From contig CAUEEP010000928.1 in assembly GCA_958450365.1 (NCBI GenBank), positions 127,501 through 191,500 on the forward strand: a stretch of DNA of 64,000 nt, given 5' to 3'. Each line of letters starts with the position of its first letter. Within the stretch, counting starts at the first letter, position 1. Position numbers and translations under genes: made by a program. Shown piece by piece: positions 13,183-23,866 of the stretch. The notes below the pieces were generated by a model. It worked only from the letters and a program-made list of their open reading frames with translations. It did no database searches and was not told where the DNA came from. Source of the DNA: Mesorhabditis belari. Its lineage: Eukaryota; Nematoda; Chromadorea; Rhabditida; Rhabditidae.

Positions 13183-13560
13183 GGCTGCCAAGACTGGAAA
13201 AATAAAATTATTATAAGCCAATAGTAAAATAAAATTTAAAAAACAGGCCGATGTGATTGAAAAATATATTTTATGTCAAGCTATTTTACTAGAGTCTTTG
13301 AGTGAAAGTATTCAATTAATAAAGTGAATATTTTCTGACATAGTCAGTATAAAATCCAATGAAGGAAATTTTTTGAATGGTGATGTTTTTTGTAAGTGCA
13401 TGTACGGATTGGCGCATTTGCTGGAAAAAATAGCAAAGGAAAGTGCGTGAAACTTTTCGTTTGAAAATGTAGAAATCGCCTCTTATTGTTGTTTAAGTGT
13501 TGTTTTTATCGAACTTCTTTCATGAATTTACGCGTAGCTACACTTTTATTTTAGATACGA
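13183..13560. promoter_or_regulatory. Shared divergent promoter region, NOC2 / PLGRKT-like pair
   Basis: 378 bp separates the NOC2 ATG (minus) from the first PLGRKT-like ATG (plus). A TTTATTTTAG acceptor at 13554 sits 6 nt before the plus-strand ATG and is a candidate spliced-leader acceptor. The rest is AT-rich with no recognised motif. Confidence 0.5.
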
Positions 13561-14402
13561 ATGGGTAGTGTCCACTCGGCCAGCTCAGTCAATCAAATCA
13601 AGGACATTGTGGAACGACTGGAACGGCAAAGGGTTTGTGATCATTTTGAGCTTTAGCCAAAATTTGGCGCTAAAAAGTTTGGGTGAACACTCGGCTAGAC
13701 CTTATTTTGTGTATTTTTGCCAAGCTTTAGAAACAAAACTAACTAAAAAAGAATAAGGAGAAAATGTGAAAATCGCCTCTTATCGCTTTAAAAAGCGCCT
13801 ACTATTAGAGTTTTTTCTGGAAGCAAACCCATACAGCAATATATAATTTCTAACCAACGCTAATTTTTTTGAACTGTGTTAGTTATTTAGTTAGATTTGT
13901 CATTGACTTTCTATCTGGCATCAAAGTTTTTTAGATTGATCGAGAAATCGCTTTGCGTGATCTTACACAGCGACGACAACGAGCATATGAGGTTTTATTT
14001 TTAAAGAAAATTTTAAATGCTTATGTTTAGTTAGCTGTGGAACAAGAGAAGTTGCCATGGATTGCAACGGCGGGAATTGGAGTATCTGGATTTCTTATTG
14101 CCAACGCCTACTTGACGAAGAACTACAACTACTTGTCACCGCTTCCAGCGATCATGGCCTACATTGGATATAATACTCATCTATGTTATGGAAACAAATT
14201 GCAAATGATTTACAGTAAGCTATCAGTGTCTTATTAGTTACATAATAACGTTAAAAACCTTGCTTTAGACTCTGGAATGGACATATGGAAAAGCAGAGTC
14301 GACGATTTGACGTTGTTTGCAATTTCTCCCGATGATGTGAAAGCTCGATCAGCAGAACTGGCCTTATATCGAAAAGAAAACGATGACCTTTTTGCAAATT
14401 GA
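13561..14402 (+). CDS. PLGRKT-like small membrane protein, divergent copy
   Basis: Four exons: 13561-13632, 13935-13991, 14031-14214 and 14269-14402, with the stop at 14400-14402. All phases agree. The start MGSVHSASSVNQ is followed by an Arg/Glu-rich helix (IVERLERQRIDREIALRDL), a hydrophobic segment (WIATAGIGVSGFLIANAYL), then LSPLPAIMAYIGYNTHLCYG and a charged tail. The order (MGxxxS start, Arg-rich helix, two membrane segments, YG motif, acidic tail) is that of the plasminogen receptor PLGRKT and of the next gene, but identity is low, so I read it as a diverged tandem paralogue. All three introns end in TAG. It is probably the first gene of a two-gene operon with the copy at 14540. Confidence 0.75.
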
Positions 14403-14539
14403 ACGTACGTTATTCAGATTGTGATTTTAGTTTAGTGCAATAAAGTATTATAAATGTGAAAAAAATAGAATTTTTGTTCGATTCATGAAAAAATTTTCTA
14501 TAGATATACACTTATGATAGCATCTTTAATAATTTAGGC
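14403..14539 (+). promoter_or_regulatory. Intercistronic region of a probable nematode operon
   Basis: 137 bp between stop 14402 and ATG 14540. An AATAAA signal at 14439-14444 is followed about 93 bp later by AATTTAG, an acceptor that ends 2 nt before the downstream ATG. This spacing is typical of SL2-type operons, where 3' end formation is coupled to trans-splicing of the next message. Confidence 0.6.
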
Positions 14540-15137
14540 ATGGGAATTCAAAGTTCGCACCTTTCAACGGCTGACGAGAGAAGACTCCAGAAAATTTTTG
14601 ATGCTGAAGTATGTTGTGTTATTTTAGAGTTTCAATTGTGATTTTTTTAGTTTGAAAGGCGATTAGTTGTTCAAAATATCACTAGCGCCCAGGAAAGAGC
14701 TTTTGAGGTGTGCGTTCATTTAATTTATTTAAATGATTTAGTATTTTAGATAACTAAAACAAAACAACGCGTTAGTTGGGAATTAATGGCTGGTATTACG
14801 ACAACCACTGTTTTACTCGCGGGTAACTTGATTTAAACTTGATACAATTTTTAATACTATAATTTAGCTGGTTCAATTTACAAACGACGTGAATTCTCAC
14901 TTCCGATTGTGCCGATCATTTTGGCTATGGGATATCGATTCGATACAACTTTTGGTGACGCGGAAAAATCTATCAGAGGTAAACTTCTATTTATTTTGTT
15001 TTTAGCAAGTATACAACGTTTGCTTTCTAGATCAAGCAGATGAAATTTACAAGAACGAATCAACGAGATTACAACTACCCGGTGGTCCAATTACGATACG
15101 CGAACTAGATCAATATACGGCTCAAAAAGCTCTTTAG
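14540..15137 (+). CDS. PLGRKT: PLGRKT (plasminogen receptor, C-terminal Lys) family protein
   Basis: Five exons with all phases agreeing; stop TAG at 15135-15137. It begins MGIQSSHLSTADERRLQ, has an Arg/Glu helix, a first hydrophobic segment (LMAGITTTTVLLAGSIY), the conserved SLPIVPIILAMGYRFD segment (compare the VPIVPLSFILTYQYD block of PLGRKT), and the tail RLQLPGGPITIRELD, which matches LQLPRGMITFESIE of the animal family. The family protein spans the membrane twice and is reported at the cell surface and in mitochondria. This copy ends in Ala-Leu, so the C-terminal Lys that binds plasminogen in vertebrates is absent. All four introns end in TAG. It converges on the MADF gene, with 150 bp between stops. 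Confidence 0.86.
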
Positions 15138-15287
15138 TAGATTTTGTGTACATTTGCAATATTTTATTGTTTTTGATAAATTGAATAGATATTTATTAAA
15201 ATAAAAGCGGCTTTATATACACGGCGACTTCGAAGAAAGTGCACACATAGAGATCAGCTGTGATAAATAATAACCAAAGCAGCTTGT

Positions 15288-16888
15288 TCAACAAGAGTCT
15301 TGGATGAAGCCCGAATGTGGAAGGAAACTTTTCGTTTGTAACAGGTCTTCGATATGCTCTTTTGCAATTTGCCGGTCTCTTTCTGGTAGAGATCTGAATT
15401 AGTTGCAAAATTGGATTGACATTATTCGATTGTGTTGATACCTCAAATCACTGACAACACTTGCTGCAAAAGCGCTGTCACCATCAAGTAGTACATCTCC
15501 ATTGTGATGAGGTGTCCTTTTATCGATAACCATGTAATGAGTGCTGAAATTGTGTTCATGTTATGAAGATTCTTTAAGAAAGATTTTTGATGTGCAAAAC
15601 CAAAAACTTACTCGTCTATCCACTCCTCGTCGGAAATTTCGATTTCAGCTTTTCTTTTCTTGCCATTACTAAAAGTAAAATTAGCATAACAATTTGTACT
15701 TTGAAAAGGACTGATTGAAATACTTACACTGATCGGTCATCAAGATATGGATCCATCCACTTCATCAAATCATAGAGGTCCCATGAGCTTTCCTGTAAAA
15801 GAGGCATTTGTTAGAGTACAACTGAATTCTTTTTTACTTCGTGGACCCCAGGTGGAAGTGATCGCAACCGTTTCTTTTCCCGAACATATCGATCTCTCAA
15901 CTTTTTCCACTGTTTGTAAATCATTTGCTCATTTCCTGAAACAGGGGTTGACTCTGGTATAAAATGAGATTGAAAACCAGGGAAATCGAGTGCAGTGATG
16001 ATGTCTTGCCATGACAAATTTCGACAATCATTGTGCCGATATTTTGGATCTCGAATGTCGAACAAGCATGTGTGTTTTTTAACCTGAATTCAAAATCGAT
16101 AATGTCAAAATACTACGATTTGTCAAACCTCACTAATCAGATCTTGGTTGAATGCCGGATTATTAGCGATGGAACTCTGAAAATGGGAATTTCTCATAAT
16201 TTCTCATAGCAAACGATTATTTTGATTTCTTCTAAACGCACGAGTTCTTCTAAACGCCCATCATTTGTCACATAGGTTTTTGTTGGTTGTCGATCGCTCA
16301 TATATGGATCCAAAAAGGTGAGATGCTTGAAATATTGCCATGTTGAAGCGATTCCATTCGTTTTCATTTTCTTCTTTTCTTTTCCATATCTGAAAAGTTT
16401 TTAAAGTTTGAAGGCTCATTTGTGATATTGCACTAGTTGCACTCCACTCTTGAAAACGCTCTAGCAAAAGGCACACCCCAGGAAAAGCTACCCTACTAAT
16501 TCTAAACTGCATAGCATGAGTTGAGCATGTTGAGACGGATACTGTACCAATTTACATTTATAATTGACCATAAATTCTTAAGCTCGGATTTCGATTGGTT
16601 GTTGAACTGACTTGTCTCTCAATTGTTTCCATCGACTGTAGAGCCCTTGATGATCACCATCGAATTGTAGAAACTAGAATTGAGCGATTGCATTCAAAAC
16701 ATTCAAAGTGTGTAGCACAATTTTCCGTAATTCTTTACCTGCACAAATCGATTCCAAAGTTTGATTTTGTGTTCATGCGATCGATATTGTCGATCACTTG
16801 AATCATACAAACATCGGCTATTCTTTACGGCTTCGATCAATCGCAAATTGAATGATGGTTCTCCTTCATCAATTTGCATTCGCGACAT
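15288..16888 (-). CDS. Transcription regulator with two MADF domains and a BESS motif
   Basis: ATG at 16888, stop TGA at 15288-15290. The first MADF domain (about 16888-16300) contains LIEAVKNSRCLYDSSDRQYR, WNRFVQ, QLRDKYGKEKKK and FLDPYMSDR. The second (about 16090-15740) contains CLFDIRDPKYRHNDCRNLSW, WKKLRDRYVREKKRL and KWMDPYLDDRS. Near the end, DSAFAASVVSDLRSLPERDR followed by QIAKEHIEDLL fits a BESS interaction motif. MADF domains bind DNA in a Myb-like manner and BESS mediates protein contacts, so this is a likely nuclear transcription factor. Two MADF copies in one chain is less common than one. Introns mostly end in CAG, in contrast to the genes on its left. Confidence 0.9.
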
Positions 16889-18092
16889 TATCTGGAAATG
16901 CTATTTTTTTCAATCGTTTAGCAGTCTTGCAAATAATCCAGTTGTGTGGCCAAGACATGCTATTGATTTTTTTTTACAACTAGACACTTTCAATCTACTC
17001 TCATACTCTAAATTATCTTTGAACTTTTAAAAGTTGAAGCTACAGATAGAATCGAGAAATGTTTACTTCATTCTATTATTGTGTATCACTTGTAATCGTC
17101 AGTTCTTTTGAATGATTGTCGCTTGTTGGATTGTTGTGGAAAGGAGATCGATCTGGAATCCATCGTTTGTGAACATGAGAATGTGAATGAGAAGTTAAAC
17201 GAGAGAGAGAGAAAAACGACATGTAAACGTTGCGCGGGCACGCACGCGGTATTGCAGCGGCGCGTTTGCGTCACGGGGTCCGAAAGGGATGAAAGTGACC
17301 ACAACAGCACACAAAACAACACCACCCATCAAGCCTCCTTCCGCGGCAAACCTATGTCGCTGAGAAAAGGGTATTTTGAAAGAAAAACGTGGGCGTGGGT
17401 AGACACGCAGAGGATTGAGTGCAGAGGAGAGAGGACAGATCGAGAGGACGGTTGTGGTTTAGGGAAAATGGAGAAATGCCAAGATGATCAATTTTAAACA
17501 GCTGTAATGGTAACTCTGAACTTTGTAAATCAAAAAGCTAAATTCTAAAAATAAACAAAAACTCATTGCAAATGTCAAAGAAATAGAAGTTTTCTTAAAT
17601 GGTTTCTGCCAGTCAATTATTGGGACTCGAATTGAGTGAGTGACAATTACTCTCAATGGATACCGGTAATTGTGTCATTGATAAGCAGATGTAAAAAGTT
17701 TGAAAAACTAATTTCTTTCTGCTTCATTTTTGATAAAACTCCAGGAAATTATTCTAAATATCAAAAAAGAAATTTCCCATAAACTCCTCAAGAATGTTTT
17801 TTTAAAATTTTCCGTTTCTGTCTCAAATTTTAAAACCCAAAACAAAGCAAAAAGATTTTAAATAAAAACTATATTTTAAATTCAAAAACGCAAAATATCG
17901 TTTTAGAAATATGTGCAAATGAAGTTAACAAGTTTATTCGACTCGAAAAGAAAAAGAACCGCGGTACTTGTGATTCTTACGCCCGCCAATTTACATAGTA
18001 AATTTTGAATAGAGTCACAAGAGTCACCAGAACCGCAATGACTGTTTTCATCTAATTGTAAATCATAAAAATTTCCCGTTTCCAATTCTTTT
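16889..18092. other. Intergenic region with a local CpG-rich patch
   Basis: No supported gene. It holds the MADF gene promoter and the 3' flank of the B-box-like gene. A CpG-rich patch at about 17225-17285 includes GCGCGGGCACGCACGCGG and a CRE-like TGCGTCAC, standing out from the AT-rich surroundings. An open frame of about 129 codons here (17108-17497) shows no domain or splice pattern and is not called. Confidence 0.55.
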
Positions 18093-21000
18093 CTATATTT
18101 CAACGGGTTTCCATTGATCTTTCTCTAAATTACAATTGATTGTCCGAACAACGAAATTGTATCTGGTTCCCATGAGTTGACCGATTCCATGAAAACGAAC
18201 AAATGGAGCCTTGTTGTACTCATCCTAAATTCATTTTTGGGCAATTTTAAAACTGTGATTGATTGTGAGTAAGGTAGCAATTGTTGTCGGTTCGCACAAA
18301 AATAGCATCGTCAAGCTCGACTAATGTACTTTGTGCTCTCAAAAACGCATGCCTTTTGGCGAACTCATTGTCTCGCGTCTCATGAAGGTGAGAATTCAGT
18401 ATGCTAGAAAGCGTGTGTTTGGGTAAGCACAAAGTGCGATTGAGATTTTTCAGAGAATTTTGATAGAATCCTTTAAATGTTTACAAGCGACTTGCGAACT
18501 CGATCCGTTATCATGATCTTGACCACTTCCGATTTATGAGCCGGCAATTCGAAGGCTCGCTGAAATATTGAAAATGATCACATATCTTATTTGTTGTATT
18601 TCCCACTCGATATTCTTTCTTCTCTTGATAATCATTGCTTCCCTTAAATCGAATGATCATCCCAGGTGTCCATTGTTCGAATTTGATCAACATCGGCGTT
18701 TCACTTTTGTTTTCGATTCGAAAAGTGATCTCATCTCCATTGGAGTTCAGTCCCCAGATCTGCATTTTACAATAATCAATCAAATACATACAATGCCGAA
18801 CAAAATTATAGGATCAAGAGTTTTTCGAGGAAAAATGATCGGTCCATTCTTGAAATTAAGCAAAAGTCCAAAGTTAAGTTATAATTTTTTTCACAAATTT
18901 AGAGGTGCTAGCAAAAGCGCCAAATTGTTTGCGCCACGTATCATTTGTGCCAAATTTGCGCTTTTCAACACACTTTCCGATCAACTCTGATTGGCCATTT
19001 ATATATATTTTTTCAATTTTTTCTCGTCGACGATGCTCGCCATTTTGCCGCCTTCACCGGCTCTGAAAATGGCATAAGATCCATACAAAGAGTAAAAAGC
19101 CCAATCCGGGACACAAAAAGGACTGTTTTTGGGGGTCTGTATGCCGTATTTTCTCTAATAGTAGTGCACCCTGAATAGTAGTTTCTCTAATAGTAGCGCA
19201 CCCTGAGCGTCGCCTAAATTTCTCGAAATCTCGAGAACCGCTTATCAGAACCTATCGATGTGGGGTCGGAAAATGTAGCTGACGATGAGATCTAATGGGG
19301 GATTAGAGTGTTGAGCTTCTGCAAAAGCTTGGAAACCGTAAAATAGTCACCAACTCGGCTCGCCGGGGTGCACTACTATTAGAGTAAATACGGTAGGTAT
19401 TTAAACGTGTTTTCTAATAAAACAGTGAGAACTAAAATTGTGAAGCAGAAAACTGAAAAAAGTTGGCTAGAAGTTGGGAAAAAGTGATTTGTTACAGTGA
19501 TTTTCATAAGCGCAAATTTGGCTCAAATGAAACGTGGCGCAAATGAAATTGGCGTAAAGGATTTTGGCGCAAAAAGCGCAGTGCTTTCGCTAGCACCTCT
19601 AACTCTAGTAGGTTGTCCCATAAAAACCCAGAGATTTTGAAATTCATTCATTTTCAATACATAAAAACAACGAAGAACCAGAATGAAATGATATATTTTT
19701 AGATGAATTTATAACTTTTCTCCAACGTTTGCGTAGCTTGCCAATTCCTCGTTCGTAAAAGGGCGCGAGCGAAAATAGTTGTTCAATCTGTCCTCGAATT
19801 CGTTCTCATCTTTGAACTTTTTACCACGTAAGAAATCCTTTAGTGACAAGAACAAGTGATAGTCAGAAGGGATAATGGCTAGAGAGTATAGTGCATGAGG
19901 AAGGATATTCCAGTGTGGGTTGTTCTTCACAAAGTCGATCAATCTTTTCTGATTTGTGGGAGCTTGCACCATCCTGAAGAACGAAAACGGGGCCGTTTCA
20001 TTTGTTCCCATAGAGCAACCTCTCAACTTTTTGTTCCACTTTTTGCATATAACATAGATAAACATCGGTGTTGAATTTTTGCCTCGGTTTAAGAAGTTCC
20101 CCGAAAAGGACGCTGGTCGAACACCAGTCGACACACAACATTCGCTTCTTTTCGTGGATGTTCCGTTTTGGCACCATTTTACATGCTTGCCCTTTCTTCA
20201 ACTACTGCCGTTGTAACACTCGACCAGCGTAGAAAACCTCCTTTAGTTTTTGTAAATTGTATAAATAATCTTTGAAGTTTTTACTTCTGAAAAACTTGGT
20301 TTCAGTAGCACATCTTCTGTTGCACCACTTTTGCATTCAAGTCTTTATAAATTTCCAATGTACTATAATTTTGACCGGGAAAGTTTGTTAAGAACAAAAA
20401 TTTGTACGAAGAAGTTCGTGCTCTTTGTTTACTTTGAGTGATACTACTTTAGATTTATGAAAAATAATAACTTCACTTTGGACTTTTGCTTAATTTCAAG
20501 AATGGACTGGTCATTTTTCCTCTAAAAACTCTTGATCCTATAATTTTGTCCGACATTATATGTTATGAATATTTTTGTGTTTTCTCAACTCAACCTTAAT
20601 GTGCCATCTTTTTCTGATAGCATTCTCCAATTGATACGCCGCATTTATGTAGTCGTAGTTGATTGGCGGTGCCGCTGTCTGATTGCGAATTGGACAATCA
20701 AAAAACGTTTGCTTTTTAAAACTTACATATTGTATCTCATCTGGGCTGAATGATGGATGGGTTTGATCTGAAAAAATATGGGATATTATTGAGATAATCG
20801 TTGAACTTGTTGGTGTTTCGGATCCTGATGTGTGTGGAGAGACGAGTTTTTCCCGATTATTACCCACTTTCGACCATTGATCTTCTCTGAAATCAAGAAA
20901 TCTTAATATATAGATTAGTTTTCTTCAAAAGCTATGATAAAATAATTATTCGTTGACCTAAAACTCGGCAAATCCGATCCGGTAACACTTGAGTGATCGG

Positions 21001-22059
21001 ATGTTGATTGATGGCAAATATCTTGTAAGCGATATGACGGCAAATACCCGGGTGGAGGTCTAGAAATTGGGATTGAAAATGTGAGAATCAAAAGCTATAT
21101 GAGTACTTGATCTGTGGATGTCTCGATGAATCTTTTGTCAAATGAGTTCCCAAATCCCAGGTGGAATCTCGGTATTTCTCGTGGTTCAAATTCTCCTCCA
21201 AACTCGACAATGCCACTTTTTCGACCATTTCTGTCATTTCATCTTTAGGCTTTTGAATGCTCTACAAAGTTTTTTGGAAATCGTTTGACGTTTTATTTCG
21301 ACTAACAGGCGTTAAACGGTTGAAGAATTCGGGGAATTGCTCGAATTGTTCAAATCGCTGTGTGAACTCCTCGATCTTATTCTCGAGTAGGTTGCACTTT
21401 TGATTCATTTCGATCGGATCCGTGATTTGTTCGGCTGATTGAATTTCCATCTCGAGGGTCTTGAATTGTTTTTATGAAAGGGGAAAGTGATTAAAGAGGT
21501 TAAGGAGTTGTTTTTGTTTTGATTGATTTAATTGATTTGATTGATTTAATTGCTTAAAGCATTTGCTTATAAATGGACTTGTGCAAATTGTCGTATCCCT
21601 TCTTCAATTTTAACCATCAAATCGGTCAATTTTTTCGGCAACATTTTGATGGTCTCGATTCGGTTTTTTGTGTTCGTATGCTAAAAGTTCATATACCAAT
21701 TTTGTTTTTAATTTATTTATAGAAATGTTTACTTTGAATTTGAGAGCTTTTGTGTGAGTGCAATTCCATGGATGATCTTTCTGACAATTCTCACAAATTG
21801 TCGCTTTCGATATCTAAGAAATTGAAACGAGTCTTTGTTTTTGTTTTTTTTTTCCTTTACGAAGCTCAATGCTGTATAAATCTAGTTTTAGAGAATGGAT
21901 GGCCTGAAAGATTTTTGGTATAAAATGCCTGAAAGATACCTGATTTTTGGTATAAAATGCCTTATTTGTCGGATTTTCCCTTAGCAAATTTGTCTCACAA
22001 ATCGAGAGATTCGATAATTTCTCCAAATCTCGACACGTCGCACATTTCTCTTCTTCCAT
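18093..22059 (-). CDS. B-box-like zinc finger, coiled-coil (TRIM-like) protein
   Basis: ATG at 22059; stop TAG at 18093-18095 after KDQWKPVEI. The first exons give a Cys/His cluster (CATCRDLEKLSNLSIC, then ICENCQKDHPWNCTHT) that resembles a B-box, followed by a Glu/Gln-rich coiled coil (LLENKIEEFTQRFEQFEQFP) as in RBCC/TRIM proteins; no RING is visible upstream. The middle is Ser/Pro-rich. The C-terminal half, after a large intron, has IWGLNSNGDEITFRIENKSE, then LPAHKSEVVKIM and FVRFHGIGQLMGTRYNFVV; I do not recognise this domain (a beta-rich MSP- or Ig-like fold is a guess). The intron at about 18780-20590 is packed with nested transposons. Its role is unknown; if TRIM-like it may be a scaffold or ubiquitin-pathway protein. 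Confidence 0.62.
18902..19599. mobile_element. TIR element nested in the Tc1-like element
   Basis: Inverted ends GAGGTGCTAGC..AAAGC (18902 on) and GCTTTCGCTAGCACCTC (to 19599) are flanked exactly by TA dinucleotides at 18900-18901 and 19600-19601. Inner arms continue with GCGCCACGT..CATTTG and GCCAAATTTGCGCTT matched in inverse near 19500-19560. It carries another element inside (19144-19393). Confidence 0.75.
19144..19393. mobile_element. 250-bp MITE, third level of the nest
   Basis: The left end CCGTATTTTCTCTAATAGTA followed by GTGCACCC (19144-19171) is mirrored by GGGTGCACTACTATTAGAGT followed by AAATACGG (19366-19393). A second partial copy of the left end (TTTCTCTAATAGTAGCGCAC) lies at about 19183-19202, so the left terminus is duplicated in tandem. 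Confidence 0.75.
19609..20200 (-). pseudogene. Mariner transposase remnant
   Basis: The end TAGGTTGTCCCATAAAA (19609) is a typical mariner terminus. The minus-strand frame keeps the C-terminal signature IIPSDYHLFLSLKDFLRGKK followed by FKDENEF and NNYFRSRPF. It is broken: the DGAP and SPDL motifs that hold catalytic aspartates are replaced (VQAP, SLAI), the N-terminal half is missing or frameshifted, and no partner TIR is found. It is dead and has no role for the host gene. Confidence 0.82.
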
Positions 22060-23254
22060 TATAAAATCAGACGGGAGAATCTATTTGATTGATCGTATAA
22101 AATCTGAAAAGAATCCGTTTGCAATTTGAAGTGTATTCGAGTGACAAAGCGTAACAAAATTTGAGACCAAATCAGCAACAATATCTCATCAAAATTGAGA
22201 GCAAAGTTGACATTATTTCAATCGTACTTTGTGTTTTTTCTAAACGGCAACCCTCTGGTGCACTGGATTTCTGGATTTTCTGGATTTTTTAGCATTCCCT
22301 CAATGAAGCATGTGCCAGAACGCGTGTGTTTGCTAGAACACAAATTACGATTCGAATAATGACGGGATTAAAATGAGCTCATTTATGATTTACTGAACAA
22401 ATGCTTTTAAAAGTTTCCGGCCAATACGGCAAATGAGATAAGGTTTACATCATTTTGTTTTTGCAAATCTCATTCACCCCGGAAATTCCTATTTGATACT
22501 ACTGGCAAGAGGTAGAAAAGGAAGATTTGAAAAAAAAGAGGTAGGAAAATCTATAACGCAATGAAGATTCTGTTATCTACACCTTGCGAGTATTTATTTT
22601 CTTGCAAGGGAACCCTCCCTTTTTCATCTTTGTATGCAATAGATAAGAGCTCTTTCCTCTTTTCATACCCCTTTGGATCAACAGAATTAATCGATAAAAT
22701 AAAGAGAATGAAATCGGTAAACCTTTTCCATCTTTTCTAGAATGATTTCGGGTTTCTTTGTGTAAATTTTTGAATAGCTCAGCACATCTGTAAAGAAAAC
22801 AATCGAAAACTCAGCAATATTTACTATTGTTCATGTTCCTCAAATCATTTATCATTAATATTTGAAAGAGATTTGAACCTTCTCAAAGAAGAGATACCCC
22901 TACTGACAAATATTGAAAAACCGAGGAAAGCTAGAAAAAAAAGATTATTACAACTATGAATAAATTACAGTTATAGTATTTTAGATTGCTCAAGTAGTAC
23001 TTACTTTGTTTGATACAAAAGTGTTCAAAAAAATCATAATTGCAGTTACTCACCTCAATTGTCTCCAACTTGTTCACCAATCTGCCACAATTATATTATT
23101 TCTTCTCCAATTTCTTTGATGTCTGATTTCTTTGACAATTAATGAATTGAGCAAGAATGATCATGTTTTTTTATGAGAAAGAATTGGTTGAAATTGAAGA
23201 ATTCATCTTTGAGAGGTGATGAAAAAACAGCAAAGAAAAATGAAAGAAGATTAA
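22060..23254. other. Intergenic, no supported gene
   Basis: AT-rich DNA upstream of the B-box-like gene. I see no conserved exon, RNA gene or clear repeat until the palindrome at 23255. It presumably contains the promoter for the leftward gene. Confidence 0.5.
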
Positions 23255-23399
23255 GTTAAAGACCTCTGCCCAAGTGACATCAAGTTAGGCTAAATTCACC
23301 CAGACTGTCATGAATTTAGCCTAGCCTGGTGTCACTTGGGCAGAGGTCTTTAACGTCAAAAACCTCTGCGGAACTGACATCAGGCTAGGCTAAATTCAC
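23255..23399. repeat. Palindrome with 44-bp arms plus a third partial copy
   Basis: GTTAAAGACCTCTGCCCAAG and the following 24 bases (23255-23298) are repeated in inverse at 23311-23354, leaving a spacer of about 12 bp. A third, diverged copy of the left arm (AACCTCTGCGGAACTGACAT and on) follows at 23355-23399. This is foldback-element structure. Confidence 0.85.
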
Positions 23400-23418
23400 A
23401 AATATACGCATTGATGCA

Positions 23419-23518
23419 AGGGGGACGCTAACCGCATAGTACCGTTTTTTAAAATTTTAGTGTAGGGGAGGTATAACCGAAATGGGGAGGTGGCGGGGGA
23501 TATAACCGAAAAGTACCG
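23419..23518. repeat. Fragments of the GGTACTTTTCGGTTATA MITE family
   Basis: GGGGGATATAACCGAAAAGT followed by ACCGG (23495-23518), GAGGTATAACCGAAAT (23468-23483) and a diverged GGGGGACGCTAACCGCATAG followed by TACCG (23419-23444) match the ends of the element at 92-308. They look like a rearranged or nested copy. Confidence 0.65.
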
Positions 23519-23866
23519 GTAATAAATTGGTTGAAAAGCACCAAAATCGTTTTACAAATCCACTGTTTTCTCTCTGCAAAGTGTTTGATTTCAAAAATTT
23601 TCTAATACAAATACAAGTAGTAACATTTTCACTAACATATCCAGCCGAAAAAATCGAAAAGTGGCACTTAGAACTTAAATTTGATCCGTTTTATTTCTGC
23701 TATCTCTTTTTGTTCCATTTAGAACTTGTACTCGTTATTCTGCAAATGTCTTTCTGTGATTGTTCTAATTTGTGTTATTTTGTTTCAAAAAAAAAAATCC
23801 AAACAATATATACATTTAATGGGAAATCAAAACGATCAAATGCGAGGTAATCACTTTTTTTTTTGA

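Larger units (their letters stand above)
18791..20558. mobile_element. Tc1-like long-TIR element (outer element of a nest)
   Basis: Terminal inverted repeats of about 105 bp (18791-18900 and 20455-20558) begin CAATGCCGAACAAAATTATA and are flanked by TA on both sides (18789-18790, 20559-20560). The ends resemble Tc1 ends (CAGTG..GG.CAAAA). The original interior has been replaced or filled by other elements, and no Tc1 transposase remains. Confidence 0.8.

Noticed and set aside
17108..17497. 129-codon open frame
   Set aside because: No domain, no splice context; it spans the CpG-rich promoter-like region.
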